A stretch of 64,000 nucleotides of DNA from Catellatospora vulcania (GTDB taxonomy: Bacteria; Actinomycetota; Actinomycetes; Mycobacteriales; Micromonosporaceae): contig NZ_ML769301.1 in the NCBI RefSeq assembly GCF_009720385.1, positions 186,001-250,000 of the forward strand, given 5' to 3'. Below the pieces are notes generated by a model. That model had not been told where the DNA came from and did not search any database. It saw only the letters and a program-made list of their open reading frames with translations. The position numbers and the translations under genes are program-made. Below are positions 1 through 8,424 of this stretch, piece after piece (position 1 is the first letter of the stretch; every line of letters begins with the position of its first letter).

Positions 1-423
1 GGCATCCCGACGCTGATCTTCGTCCACGTCGTCTACGGCATCCCGATCTGCACCCTGATCTTCCGCAACTACTACGCCACCACGGTGCCGGTGGAGCTGA
101 TCGAGGCCGGGCGTGTCGACGGCGCGGGACTGCTGCGCACGTTCCGGATGCTGATCCTGCCGCTGTCCGGGCCGGCCTTCGTCGTCACGGTCATCTGGCA
201 GTTCACGTCGTCGTGGAACGACTACCTGTTCGCGATCTTCCTGTCCAACACCCGCAACGGCCCGATCACCATCGCCCTCAACGCGCTGGCCGGTGCGCAG
301 TCACCGGACTACGCGGCGTCGATGGCCGGTGCGCTGATCACGTCGCTGCCCACCCTGCTGGTGTACGTCCTGCTGGGCAGGTGGTTCATCGGCGGCCTGA
401 TGGCCGGCGCGGTCAAGAGCTGA
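1..423 (+). CDS. Sugar ABC transporter permease, C-terminal part
   Basis: This is the last ~140 residues of an inner-membrane permease of the MalG-like (CUT1) sugar importers; the frame is open from base 1, so the 5' end lies outside the window. The EAA loop that docks on the ATPase is clear around residues 36-60 (EAGRVDGAG followed by ILPLSGPA). Hydrophobic helices flank it, and the protein ends in a last membrane helix followed by a short basic tail, as is normal for the family. A strong hairpin terminator follows at once, so it is the last gene of its operon. The substrate cannot be read from this fragment. The neighbouring secreted GH76 enzyme makes an oligosaccharide substrate plausible, which is inference only. 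Confidence 0.9.
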   Translation, partial: GIPTLIFVHVVYGIPICTLIFRNYYATTVPVELIEAGRVDGAGLLRTFRMLILPLSGPAFVVTVIWQFTSSWNDYLFAIFLSNTRNGPITIALNALAGAQSPDYAASMAGALITSLPTLLVYVLLGRWFIGGLMAGAVKS

Positions 424-424
424 G

Positions 425-449
425 GGGCGGCGCCGGGTCGGCGCCGCCC
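425..449 (+). terminator. Intrinsic terminator after the ABC permease
   Basis: A perfect stem (GGCGGCGCC, loop GGGTC, GGCGCCGCC; arms 426-434 and 440-448, extendable by one pair) starts two bases after the permease stop. It is followed by a T-rich stretch, CTCTTGCTTTTG. Confidence 0.85.
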
Positions 450-851
450 TCTTGCTTTTGCTGGAACATCGAAAACTTCTGTCGATCTCACGTAAACATC
501 TAGACATGTATACATAACAATCATATGGTGGCAGTTGCCGGGCAACGGCGTGCCGGGCCAACCAGGACATGGCAACGTTGTCCGATCGTTGACCAGGCAC
601 GCCGCTGCGTCGTGAGGGCTGCCGCCGGACGATCGCGCACGTTGCTCCGCTCTCCCGGAGGAGCCGTGTTGGCAACGTCCCACAGTGCGCACCGATGCTC
701 TGCCCCGTCCCTGGGCTGCGTGTACGTCCCGCAGGCCGGTGCCATGCCTTCCCTGGTCAGCGAACACGCCCACGACGCACCCGGCGCGGCGGCGCGCGCC
801 TGATCCACCGGCTCAGAGGAGAGAACCGCTCACCCACCATCGGAGACCGCC
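450..851. other. Non-coding upstream region of the first GH76 gene
   Basis: About 400 bases without a convincing gene. The left part (about 460-535) is unusually AT-rich for this genome and contains the perfect palindrome ATGTATACAT (506-515), so it is the likely promoter zone. The rest is GC-rich and holds three copies of GGCAACG (541, 571, 671). The copy at 571 lies in a near-palindrome, GGCAACGTTGTC, of the kind LacI-family repressors bind. No leader ORF or riboswitch is recognisable. Confidence 0.5.
541..682. promoter_or_regulatory. Possible LacI-type operator boxes (GGCAACG repeats)
   Basis: GGCAACG occurs at 541-547, 571-577 and 671-677. The middle copy continues as GGCAACGTTGTC (571-582), symmetric around AACGTT with a central CG as in LacI-family operators. 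The copies at 571 and 671 are exactly 100 bases apart. A role in sugar-dependent control of the GH76 gene starting at 852 is inferred from position only. Confidence 0.35.
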
Positions 852-2312
852 ATGTCCCGCTCCCTGCCCAGGTTCGCCGCGCTGTCGGCGACCTCGCTGC
901 TCGCCGCACTCGGTGTCGCGGCGCCCGCCCCTGCCGCGCCGACCGCCGCCGCACCACTGGCCGTCATCTGCAACCGCTACTGCGACGGGCGCGACGCCGC
1001 GCTCGCACCCACCGACCGGGTCCCGCTCACCGTGACCATCTACGGCCGCCAGATCAGCCTGCACTTCAACGACACCGACGCCATGTCCTGGGGCGTCATC
1101 GCCAACGGCAACCCCGGCGACCAGGTATGGCTGGACCGCTCGTTCGACGGCGGGCGCACCGTCACCGACAGCCGCCTCGGCGTGGCCACCACGCCCGGCG
1201 GCAGCCGCACCGCCCGCACCCCGATGTACAACGTCGACCAGTGGAGCACCAACGCCGTCGGCGCACTGCGGGCCTGCGGCAAGGCCGGCGACCGGCCCGA
1301 GTCGGTCTGCACCGCCTGGGCCCGCACCACCTGGAACGCGGGCAACCGGCGCACCGCCGCCGCGACCGGGCTGATGATGAGCTACCACAACGGCACCGGC
1401 CTGTTCGACACGACCGGCTGGTGGAACAGCGCCAACGCGCTCACCGCCGTCATCGACAACATCCGGATCTCGGGCATGGGCAGCTACCGCTACGCCATCG
1501 CCAACACCTACGACCGCAACGTCAACAGCCGGCTGGGCCAGTTCCGCAACGAGTACCTCGACGACACCGGCTGGTGGGCGATGGCCTGGATCTCGGCGTA
1601 CGACCTGACGGGGGAGAGCCGTTATCTGGCCACCGCGCGGGTCGCCGCCGACCACATGGCCGCGTACTGGGACGGCACCTGCGGTGGCGGCATCTGGTGG
1701 AGCACGGCGCGCACCTACAAGGCGGCCATCGCCAACAGCCTCTACCTGCAGGTCAGCGCGGCACTGCACAACCGCATCCCGGGTGACACGGTCTACCTGC
1801 AGCGCGCCCAGCAGGAATGGAACTGGTTCCAGGGCACCGGAATGATCAACAGCTCGAACCTGGTGAACGACGGCATCAGCCTGTCGACCTGCCGCAACAA
1901 CGGCTCGACGGTGTGGTCGTACAACCAGGGCGTGCTGCTGGCCGGCCTGGCCGAGCTGTACCGCGCGACCGGCGACGCGGCCCTGCTGACCCGGGCGCGC
2001 CAGCTCGCGAACGCCGCCACCACCACCTCGCAACTGCACTCCGGCGGCATCCTGCGGGACCCGTGCGAGAGCGGGAACTGCGGCGCCGACGGCACCTCGT
2101 TCAAGGGCGCGCACGTGCGCGGCCTCGGCCGGCTCAACGCCCTGCTGGCCGACCACCCCTACGACGCCTACCTGCGGCTGCAGGCCGACACGGCCTACAC
2201 CCGCGACCGCACCGCGCTGGACACCTACGGCCTGCGCTGGGCCGGACCGGTCGACACCACCGACGCCGCCCGCCAGCACAGCGCACTCGACCTGATGAAC
2301 GCCGCACCGTGA
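852..2312 (+). CDS. Secreted glycoside hydrolase family 76 protein
   Basis: A secreted protein of 486 aa, probably an endo-alpha-1,6-mannanase, the usual GH76 activity. An N-terminal signal peptide (about residues 1-30, ending in APAAP) sends it out of the cell. Residues ~35-160 form an accessory module beginning with a Cys motif ([12 protein letters not shown]) and containing VWLDRSFD; the second GH76 gene of this window carries two copies of it. The catalytic alpha/alpha barrel follows (~170-480) with the GH76 aspartate pair D237-D238 in YLDDTGWW and the downstream CGGGIWW motif. The start is the ATG preceded by GGAGA at 842-846. A long bidirectional terminator follows. The exact substrate is not shown by the sequence. 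Confidence 0.88.
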   Translation: MSRSLPRFAALSATSLLAALGVAAPAPAAPTAAAPLAVICNRYCDGRDAALAPTDRVPLTVTIYGRQISLHFNDTDAMSWGVIANGNPGDQVWLDRSFDGGRTVTDSRLGVATTPGGSRTARTPMYNVDQWSTNAVGALRACGKAGDRPESVCTAWARTTWNAGNRRTAAATGLMMSYHNGTGLFDTTGWWNSANALTAVIDNIRISGMGSYRYAIANTYDRNVNSRLGQFRNEYLDDTGWWAMAWISAYDLTGESRYLATARVAADHMAAYWDGTCGGGIWWSTARTYKAAIANSLYLQVSAALHNRIPGDTVYLQRAQQEWNWFQGTGMINSSNLVNDGISLSTCRNNGSTVWSYNQGVLLAGLAELYRATGDAALLTRARQLANAATTTSQLHSGGILRDPCESGNCGADGTSFKGAHVRGLGRLNALLADHPYDAYLRLQADTAYTRDRTALDTYGLRWAGPVDTTDAARQHSALDLMNAAP

Positions 2313-2373
2313 CAGCCCAGGCCCTGCGCCGCAGCCGCGAACCAGAGGTGGTCTCGCCGCTGACGCCATGAAC

Positions 2374-2439
2374 GTCCGCCCCGGGTCCCCGCTTCGCGAG
2401 CGTGCGCCGTACACGCCGCGAAGGGGACCCGGGGCGGAC
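2374..2439. terminator. Long inverted repeat, bidirectional terminator
   Basis: Perfect 17-base arms (2374-2390 and 2423-2439; GTCCGCCCCGGGTCCCC and its complement) enclose a 32-base loop that itself contains a smaller CTTCGCG/CGCGAAG stem. It lies between the convergent GH76 gene and the AsnC-type fragment and probably stops transcription from both sides. Confidence 0.75.
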
Positions 2440-2453
2440 CCCTTCGCCGGCGG

Positions 2454-2762
2454 TCAGCCGACGTCGACGGGTCGTTCGAAGCAGGTCTCCAGGACGACGA
2501 CGGTCTGGGTGCCGGTCACGCCGTCCACGGCGAAGATCTCCCGCAGCGTCGCCTGCAGGTCCTCGGTGGTCGCGGTGCGGATCCGCACCAGCAGCGACGC
2601 GGCTCCCGCGACGATGTGCGCCTCCTGGATGCCGGAGATGGCCGGCAGCGCGTCGCGGGTGGACGCGTCGCCCACCCACACGTTGGCGCTGACCATCACG
2701 AACGCGGACACGCCCCGGCCGACGGCCGCGGGGTCGACGTCGACGGTGGTGCGGCGGATCAC
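2454..2762 (-). CDS. Lrp/AsnC-type effector-binding domain protein without HTH
   Basis: This 102-residue product matches the C-terminal RAM (effector-binding, dimerising) domain of Lrp/AsnC regulators: beta-alpha-beta pattern, AFVMVSANVWVG, the central IQEAHIVAGAASLLVRIRT and the final GVTGTQTVVVLETCF. Full regulators have about 60 more N-terminal residues with a winged helix. Here the in-frame sequence upstream of the GTG start (2762) stays open only to about 2815 and does not resemble a HTH. It is therefore either a stand-alone RAM-domain protein or the remnant of a truncated regulator. The dehydrogenase fragment just beyond favours decay. Confidence 0.6.
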   Translation of the reverse strand: MIRRTTVDVDPAAVGRGVSAFVMVSANVWVGDASTRDALPAISGIQEAHIVAGAASLLVRIRTATTEDLQATLREIFAVDGVTGTQTVVVLETCFERPVDVG

Positions 2763-2828
2763 CGCGCGTTCGCTTGCTTGCGATGAGCGCGGCCCGCCCG
2801 GCCGGCTGAGCTGTCAGGCGGGCCAGCG

Positions 2829-3020
2829 TCGGCGGTTCAGCAGCCACCATGCGGTCAAATGCTGATCACCGGCACGGTCGGGCTGTCCGGCGTGCCGACA
2901 GCGTTCAGCGTGCTCGGCAGGCCCGACGACCACGCCAAGATCGTCATCGACCCGCGTCGCGCCGAGGCGGCTCTGCGGGGCGCCTGGATCGTGGGCGGAG
3001 GATCGGGCCCGGGTGCGTGA
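2829..3020 (+). pseudogene. C-terminal remnant of a medium-chain dehydrogenase
   Basis: The plus-strand frame ending at the TGA at 3018-3020 reads MLITGTVGLSGVPTAF, then LGRPDDHAKIVIDPR. That is the typical C-terminal end of zinc-type alcohol/threonine dehydrogenases (a 'DAF..L..P..HAKI.IDP' pattern). Only about 60 residues remain; the catalytic and Rossmann parts are absent upstream, where the minus-strand Lrp fragment begins. Identification rests on the pattern alone. Confidence 0.5.
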
Positions 3021-3085
3021 TCGACTTCACTCGCTTGCGATCAACGGAAGCCGCCCCACGCCGCGCGGCAATGGGAGACTCGGCC

Positions 3086-4357
3086 GTGGCGCCGAACGCG
3101 AAACGCAGTCATGTCCCCCGGGTCGGGCCGTCCCGCGGGCGGCACACCGGCGTGCCCGGCCGCGCGATCACGGTGCTGACGGGCCTGCTCACGACCATGG
3201 CAGCGATCGCCGTCGGGCTCGGCACCGCCGTGGCGGCCGACGGCAAGGCCGTCTGGACCGTCATCGTCGTCACGCTGGCCGCGGCGGTGGCAGTCGACCC
3301 GCTCCGCCGACGGTGGCAGCGCTGGCTGCTGCGGCGTGCCGATCCGCGCCGCCAGATCGCCGCCGCCCTGACCACCCAACATCTGCGCCGGATGATGGCA
3401 GACACCCCGTACGAACCACCGTCGGGCACCGCCGGGCATGTCGCCCAGGAGACGATCCGCGCGGCGTTCGACGATCCGCACGCGGTCCTGATGCTGGCGC
3501 TGCCGGACAACCGGGGCTGGGTCGACGTGGACGACCGGCCCGCGCCCGGGCCGCTGGAACGCCACGACGGGCACATCGAGCTGGTCGCGGGCGCGGGTGG
3601 GCAGGTCATCGCCTACTTCCTGCATGGCTCCGACACCGCGGCCGACCGGGCCGGCGCCGCCGGTGTGGTCGACGAACTGCGCGTGCTGATCGAACGGGCG
3701 GTCTTCCGCGCCACCGTACGCGACCAGGCCGAGCGGATAGTCCAGGAGCGGGAACGGGCCGAGCAGGCGGCCCTGGCCGAGCGGGTCCGGCTGGAACGCG
3801 ATCTGCACGACGGGGTCCAGGGCCGGCTCCTGGCGCTGGCGCTCAACCTGCAGATGGCCCGCCACACCGTCGCCGACCCCGCGACCGGCGACCTGCTCAA
3901 GACCTCCGTGCAGGACCTCCGGATCGCACTGGACGACCTGCGCGGCGTGGCGGCAGGACGGGCGCCGGTCCTGCTGACCCGGCGGGGCCTCGCCGCGGCC
4001 GTCGAAGATCTGGCATCCAAGCTGCCACGCCCGGTCGAGATCGACGTCGTCGACGAGAGGTTCGCACCCGGGGTCGAAGCGGTGGCGTACTTCGCCGTGG
4101 CGGAGGCGCTGACCAACGCCGTCAAGCACGCCGAGGCGCAGCGCATGAGGGTGCGCGTCACCGCGGAGCCGACCGCGTTGCGCATCGAGGTGGCCGACGA
4201 CGGCCGCGGTGGCGCGGATCCGGATGGCGCGGGCCTGCGCGGCTTGCGGACCCGCGTGGCTCTCGCCGGTGGTGCGATGCACGTCGAGGACCGGCCCGGT
4301 GGCGGCACGGCCATCCGGGTGGATCTGCCGCGTCGGCCGGGCGACCCGTCGGCGTAG
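3086..4357 (+). CDS. Orphan sensor histidine kinase (HisKA_3 type)
   Basis: A NarL-class two-component kinase of about 423 aa. Two hydrophobic segments near the N-terminus (TVLTGLLTTMAAIAVGLG and TVIVVTLAAAVAV) anchor it in the membrane. A coiled region (ERIVQERERAEQAALAERV) leads into the dimerisation/phosphoacceptor motif LERDLHDGVQGRL with the phosphorylated His near residue 241. The HATPase_c domain follows, with the N box EALTNAVKHAE and a glycine-rich box DDGRGGADPDGAGLRGL. I chose the GTG at 3086 because GGGAGA precedes it; an ATG at 3071 is the alternative. No response regulator is adjacent and the next gene is on the other strand, so its partner is elsewhere and the signal unknown. 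Confidence 0.85.
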   Translation: MAPNAKRSHVPRVGPSRGRHTGVPGRAITVLTGLLTTMAAIAVGLGTAVAADGKAVWTVIVVTLAAAVAVDPLRRRWQRWLLRRADPRRQIAAALTTQHLRRMMADTPYEPPSGTAGHVAQETIRAAFDDPHAVLMLALPDNRGWVDVDDRPAPGPLERHDGHIELVAGAGGQVIAYFLHGSDTAADRAGAAGVVDELRVLIERAVFRATVRDQAERIVQERERAEQAALAERVRLERDLHDGVQGRLLALALNLQMARHTVADPATGDLLKTSVQDLRIALDDLRGVAAGRAPVLLTRRGLAAAVEDLASKLPRPVEIDVVDERFAPGVEAVAYFAVAEALTNAVKHAEAQRMRVRVTAEPTALRIEVADDGRGGADPDGAGLRGLRTRVALAGGAMHVEDRPGGGTAIRVDLPRRPGDPSA

Positions 4358-4368
4358 GACGGTGCCGC

Positions 4369-5127
4369 TCAGCTCGCCAGGAAGGCGGCGACCGCGTGGT
4401 AGAACTCCTCCGGTCGGCGGCTGTGGACCAGATGTCCCGCCTCGATCGTCACCAGCTCCGCACCCGGCACCGCGGCGGCGACCAGTGCCAGCCGTTCAAG
4501 CGAGAGGTGGCTCGCGGGGCCGCCCCATACCACCAGCGTCCGGGCACGGATCGTCGTGAGCTGCCGCCACCACTCGGGCTGGGGCCGGCGCAACTGCCGC
4601 AGCGCCGACACGACAGCCCGCCGGTGGTAACCCCGCCGGAAGACGAGCAGCGCCAGGCTCTCCAGCAGGAACCGGGGTGCCAGCAGGCCGTCCTCGTCGG
4701 TGGCGTCTCGGGCCGGCACGGGCGGCTCCTCCAGGATGAGGTGACTGACCAGGTCCGGCCGCTCGTGGGCGACCAGCGACGCGACGTGTGCGCCCAGCGA
4801 GTGGCCGACCAGGGCCACCCGGTCGAGGGCGAGCGCGTCGAGCAGGCCGACGATGTCAGTGCGGTACGCGTCCAGCGGGTAGGAGACCGCGCGGGTGCTG
4901 CCGCCGTGCCCCCGCAGATCCACCGCGATGGTGCGCCAGCCCTCCGGCGCCAGCACCGATGCCAGCCGGTCCCAGGTCGCCGAGCTGCTGGCACCGCCGT
5001 GCAGCAGCACCAGCGCCGGGGCGTCGGGGCGGCCGTACTCGCGGTACCGCACGATGATGTTGCCGAGGGCCACGGTGACGACACGGGGCGCGACATCCGC
5101 CGTAAGGGGCGCAGAGACTTCGCTCAC
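4369..5127 (-). CDS. Alpha/beta hydrolase
   Basis: A 252-aa single-domain alpha/beta hydrolase, cytoplasmic (no signal peptide). It has the oxyanion motif LLHGG (41-45), the nucleophile elbow GHSLG (Ser110) and a C-terminal GHLVH supplying the catalytic His. The usual acid after strand 7 is missing (VVWGGPASHLS); the Asp/Glu role is probably taken by Glu133/Glu134 in LILEEPP after strand 6, an arrangement known in part of this superfamily. GTG start. The gene faces the sensor kinase tail-to-tail with 11 bases between. The substrate is unknown; the superfamily covers esterases, epoxide hydrolases, dehalogenases and C-C hydrolases. Confidence 0.85.
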   Translation of the reverse strand: MSEVSAPLTADVAPRVVTVALGNIIVRYREYGRPDAPALVLLHGGASSSATWDRLASVLAPEGWRTIAVDLRGHGGSTRAVSYPLDAYRTDIVGLLDALALDRVALVGHSLGAHVASLVAHERPDLVSHLILEEPPVPARDATDEDGLLAPRFLLESLALLVFRRGYHRRAVVSALRQLRRPQPEWWRQLTTIRARTLVVWGGPASHLSLERLALVAAAVPGAELVTIEAGHLVHSRRPEEFYHAVAAFLAS

Positions 5128-5154
5128 GCGCCCAACCTAGCGTCCGCGCGTGCT

Positions 5155-5556
5155 CTACGGGACTGCGCGCGCTGCGGATCCGTCGGCACGACCGCCAGGA
5201 CTCCGTCGAGCCCGGAGGAAGGCTGCCCGAGGCAGCATCCTCAACCCGGCGGGGCTCCACCACCAGTGACCGCGGCCGCCGTGCCAGTAAAGCCGGACCA
5301 GCCAGGTGCCGTCCGGCCGACGGACCTCCAGCCGCCCGATCGACGCGAGCCGGGCGGCCGCGGCCCGTACGGAGGCGGGCCGCGGAAGCTGGGCGAGCGC
5401 GAAGGCGGGATCCTCGAAGGTGACGACGACCGGTCCTCCGGCGGACGCCTCAAGCTTGCCCGCGGTTTCGCGCCCGTACGCCGCCACCGTGAGGTCCAAG
5501 GTGCCCGACAGGCCCACCCGGGGCGCCGGCGCCTCGCGCCTACCGTCGCGCCCCAT
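5155..5556 (-). CDS. Small protein of unknown function (downstream of a pair)
   Basis: 133 aa from an ATG at 5556 that lies inside the preceding gene (17-base overlap), so the two are probably translated together. I do not recognise a family. The protein opens with basic residues, has a predicted beta-rich stretch (LSGTLDLTVAAYG; PVVVTFEDPAFALAQL), then RLEVRRPDGTWLVRLYWHG and an odd WWWSPAG motif. It has no signal peptide, membrane helix or Cys cluster. A longer in-frame start at 5682 exists but would overlap the upstream gene almost completely. Confidence 0.5.
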   Translation of the reverse strand: MGRDGRREAPAPRVGLSGTLDLTVAAYGRETAGKLEASAGGPVVVTFEDPAFALAQLPRPASVRAAAARLASIGRLEVRRPDGTWLVRLYWHGGRGHWWWSPAGLRMLPRAAFLRARRSPGGRADGSAARAVP

Positions 5557-5758
5557 TGCCGCCGTCGCTGGTGGTGACGTCAAGCGTGCCGTTGAGCACC
5601 CACGTGGCTCTGGGTGAGTCGGCGCCGGTGCTGCGCGGGACGTGGATCTCCATGTCCCGGAAGTGGTAGGAGATACTGGCATTCCTGCCGGTCAGGAAGT
5701 CCCACATCTCCTTGCCGAAGTCGGCGAACTGAAGGTCGTCGCGAACTGCTGTGGTCAT
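5540..5758 (-). CDS. Small conserved-looking protein of unknown function
   Basis: 72 aa with an ordinary composition rather than a random GC-rich frame: FADFGKEMWDFLTG, SISYHFRDMEIHVPR, ATWVLNGTLDVTTS. The pattern looks like a small alpha/beta protein, perhaps related to the following gene, because both contain a 'GTLD(V/L)T' strand (VLNGTLDVTT here, LSGTLDLTV there). It is the first gene of a two-gene unit; the downstream ATG overlaps its end. No function can be assigned. Confidence 0.55.
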   Translation of the reverse strand: MTTAVRDDLQFADFGKEMWDFLTGRNASISYHFRDMEIHVPRSTGADSPRATWVLNGTLDVTTSDGGNGARR

Positions 5759-5915
5759 GGCCTCTTCCGTTCATGATCGTTGGGCCGGCTCTGGCTGACC
5801 CCTCACCATCGATCGTCGACCTCGGGCGGCTCTCCTGCGACCGGCGTGCCTGATTTGCGTCGATTCGTGCAGCGATTGAGCGCTCGGACCCGCGCTTCCA
5901 GGCGCAGCGCATACC

Positions 5916-6386
5916 ATGATGATCATGACTGAGAACGTGTGGGACTACCCACGGCCGCCCCGCTGGGAACGATGCGGGCGCAGAGTCGTGGCGATGCACG
6001 CGGACCAGACGGTCTTCGACACCCAGGAGGCGATCCGGGTGCTGGAGACGTCGCACCCGCCGGTGTACTACGTGCCGCGAAGCGCGGTGCGCCCGCCGCT
6101 GCGACCGGCGGGGCGGACCAGCCACTGCGAGTTCAAGGGCGTCGCGTCCTACTGGGACCTGATCGTCGACGGCGCCGTCGTCGGCGAAGCGGCGTGGTCC
6201 TACGAGGCTCCGACCGCCGGATACGAGCCGCTGGCGGGCATGCTGGCGTTCTATCCGTCCAAGCTCGACAGATGCTCGGTCGACGGCGAGCCCGTCACAC
6301 CGCAGTCCGGGGATTTCTACGGTGGCTGGATCACCGGTGAGGTGCTCGGGCCGTTCAAGGGCGGCCCGGGAACGTCCGGCTGGTGA
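5916..6386 (+). CDS. DUF427 family protein
   Basis: A 156-aa protein of the DUF427 family, small cytoplasmic beta-barrel proteins of unknown biochemical role, common in actinobacteria. Diagnostic features are the early WERCGRRVVA, the LETSHPPVYYVPR segment, SHCEFKGVASYWD and the final FYPSKLDRCSVDGEPV. Three in-frame ATGs lie close together (5916, 5919, 5925); the third gives MTENVWDYPRPP, which fits the family as well. The gene is divergent from the small two-gene unit at 5155-5758 and has its own short promoter region. Confidence 0.85.
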   Translation: MMIMTENVWDYPRPPRWERCGRRVVAMHADQTVFDTQEAIRVLETSHPPVYYVPRSAVRPPLRPAGRTSHCEFKGVASYWDLIVDGAVVGEAAWSYEAPTAGYEPLAGMLAFYPSKLDRCSVDGEPVTPQSGDFYGGWITGEVLGPFKGGPGTSGW

Positions 6387-6568
6387 GAGCTGCCACCGGG
6401 GCGCCCGCGCCCCGGATGGCCGACCCGCGGCGTGGCCGGACGTGAACTGAAGGCGACTGTGATCCAAAACCTTCGCGCCATGGGTTACCGCCACCGTCAC
6501 CCGCGGGTATGGCCAGCCTGCGTGCCCAGCGCAGCCCCTGGGTCGTCGGCATCACCGCGGAGGATGAC

Positions 6569-8173
6569 ATGGCATTGGCAAATCACACCGCAATCCTCCC
6601 TCGGCGGGCCGCGGACGGCCGCTACGACCTGGTCGTGCTGGCCAACCGGCTCCCCGTCGACCACGCGACGGACGACGACGGCCGACCATGCTGGCGGCGC
6701 AGCCCCGGTGGACTGGTCACGGCCCTGCACCCGATCATGAAGCGCCGGGCCGGGGCCTGGATCGGCTGGCACGGCCGGTCCGGACCCGCCCCCACGCCGT
6801 TCGTCCACGACGGCATCCACCTGCACCCGATCGCGCTCACCGACGACGACGTCGCCGGCTACTACGAGGGGCAGTCCAACGCGACGATCTGGCCGCTCTA
6901 CCACGACGCCGTGGAGCCGCCGTCGTTCGACCGGTCCTGGCAGGAGCACTACCGCGCGGTCAACCGCCGCTTCGCCGAGGCCGCGGCACGGGTGGCCGCG
7001 CCCGGTGCACTCGTCTGGGTGCACGACTACCACCTGCAGCTCGTTCCCGGGATGCTCCGCGACCTGCGCCCCGACCTGCGTATCGGGTTCTTCCTGCACA
7101 TCCCGTTCCCGCCGGTCGAGCTGTTCTGCCAGATGCCGATGCGGGAGGAGATCATGCGCGGTCTGCTCGGCGCCGACCTCGTCGGCTTCCAGCACGCGCA
7201 GGGGACCCGCAACTTCCGGATGCTCGCGGCGGACCTGGCCGGCGCGAAGGTCACCGACGGCGGGATCTGGTACGAGGGCCGTGACGTCGTGGCCGAGACG
7301 TTCCCGATCTCCATCGACGTGGCCGAGCAGCAGCGGCTCGCGGCCGACCCCGCGGTCCGTGCCCGTGCGGCGGAGATCCGGCGGGAGCTGGGCGACCCCC
7401 GGACGGTGATGCTGGCCGTGGACCGGCTCGACTACACCAAGGGCATCGAGTGCCGGCTGCGGGCGTACGGCGAGCTGCTGGCGCAGGGGCGGCTGGACCC
7501 GGCCGAGACGGTGATGGTGCAGGTCGCGGTGCCGACCCGGCAGCAGATCGACCAGTACCAGGCGCTGCGGGAACGGGTGGAGCGCGAGGTCAGCCGGATC
7601 AACGGCGACCACGCGGGAATCGGCCGGGTGTGTGTGCACTACCTGCACCAGTCCTTCGACCGGGCCGAGCTCGCGGCGCTGTACCTGGCCGCCGACGTCA
7701 TGGCGGTGACACCGCTGCGCGACGGGATGAACCTGGTCGCCAAGGAGTACGCCGCCACCCGCGCCGACGGGACGGGCGCGCTGGTGCTCAGCGAGTTCGC
7801 CGGCGCGGCCGCCGAGCTGGGGGAGGCCTGGCTGGTCAACCCGCACGACGTCGACGCGCTCAAGGACGCGTTCGCCGATGCCGCGGCTGCCGACGCCGCC
7901 GAGCAGCGCCGCAGGATGGAACCGATGCGGGCGCACCTGCGCCGCCACGACGTGAACGCGTGGGCCACCGGGTTCCTGAACCAGCTCGACCGGGCCCCGA
8001 GCGGATGCGCCTCTTCGGCCTCCCGCGCCAGGCACGTGGCGCGGGCGGGCGACGGGGCACGACCGCACCCGGTTCAGTGCGCTTGCCGGGTCGGCGGCTC
8101 TTCCTCGGCGGAGGCAAGGGGTGCCCGGTCGCGGACGAGCCACTTGGCGGCAGGGACACGGCCGATCGGCTGA
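6569..8173 (+). CDS. otsA: Alpha,alpha-trehalose-phosphate synthase
   Basis: A GT20 glycosyltransferase that joins a nucleotide-activated glucose and glucose-6-phosphate to trehalose-6-phosphate (osmoprotectant and storage sugar, cytoplasm). Motifs run in the expected order: LANRLPV and the SPGGL loop near the N-terminus, [10 protein letters not shown] (~151-160), [27 protein letters not shown] (~284-293), and [11 protein letters not shown] (~385-395) for nucleotide-sugar binding. The ATG at 6569 is set by GGAGG at 6559-6563. Family members end near FLNQLDRAP; here ~55 Ser/Ala/Arg-rich residues follow, so the natural stop may have been lost. No otsB phosphatase is adjacent. Confidence 0.93.
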   Translation: MALANHTAILPRRAADGRYDLVVLANRLPVDHATDDDGRPCWRRSPGGLVTALHPIMKRRAGAWIGWHGRSGPAPTPFVHDGIHLHPIALTDDDVAGYYEGQSNATIWPLYHDAVEPPSFDRSWQEHYRAVNRRFAEAAARVAAPGALVWVHDYHLQLVPGMLRDLRPDLRIGFFLHIPFPPVELFCQMPMREEIMRGLLGADLVGFQHAQGTRNFRMLAADLAGAKVTDGGIWYEGRDVVAETFPISIDVAEQQRLAADPAVRARAAEIRRELGDPRTVMLAVDRLDYTKGIECRLRAYGELLAQGRLDPAETVMVQVAVPTRQQIDQYQALRERVEREVSRINGDHAGIGRVCVHYLHQSFDRAELAALYLAADVMAVTPLRDGMNLVAKEYAATRADGTGALVLSEFAGAAAELGEAWLVNPHDVDALKDAFADAAAADAAEQRRRMEPMRAHLRRHDVNAWATGFLNQLDRAPSGCASSASRARHVARAGDGARPHPVQCACRVGGSSSAEARGARSRTSHLAAGTRPIG

Positions 8174-8353
8174 GCGTGCCGCGCGGCGTCACCGATCCGG
8201 AGCTCAGGACACGTCGAGAAGCCGCCGGACCTGGACGACACCCTCTGGGGCGGCGTCCTCGGCGACGACGGCCCCGAGGGCACCCAGGCAGGTGGCCGGG
8301 GTGCCCCGCCAGCGAGAAGTCGTCGGTGGACGAGCGTTCGACGTAAGGTGAAC

Positions 8354-8382
8354 GCCGGGCACCGGCCCTGTCGGTGCCCGGC
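8354..8382 (+). terminator. Hairpin terminator between otsA and the thioesterase
   Basis: GCCGGGCACCG (8354-8364) and CGGTGCCCGGC (8372-8382) form a perfect 11-bp stem with a 7-base loop about 180 bases after the otsA stop. It has no T-run, as is common in actinobacteria. The upstream GTG at 8374 lies inside this stem, which argues against it as the start of the next gene. Confidence 0.6.
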
Positions 8383-8424
8383 GCAGCATGCATTGTGGCC
8401 GCTCGACGACGCTTGGGGAACCCG

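Noticed and set aside
8174-8353. Possible gene fragment on the minus strand between otsA and the thioesterase (ending [11 protein letters not shown])
   Set aside because: The last ~30 residues look slightly protein-like, but there is no start, no family match I can name and the rest is low-complexity.
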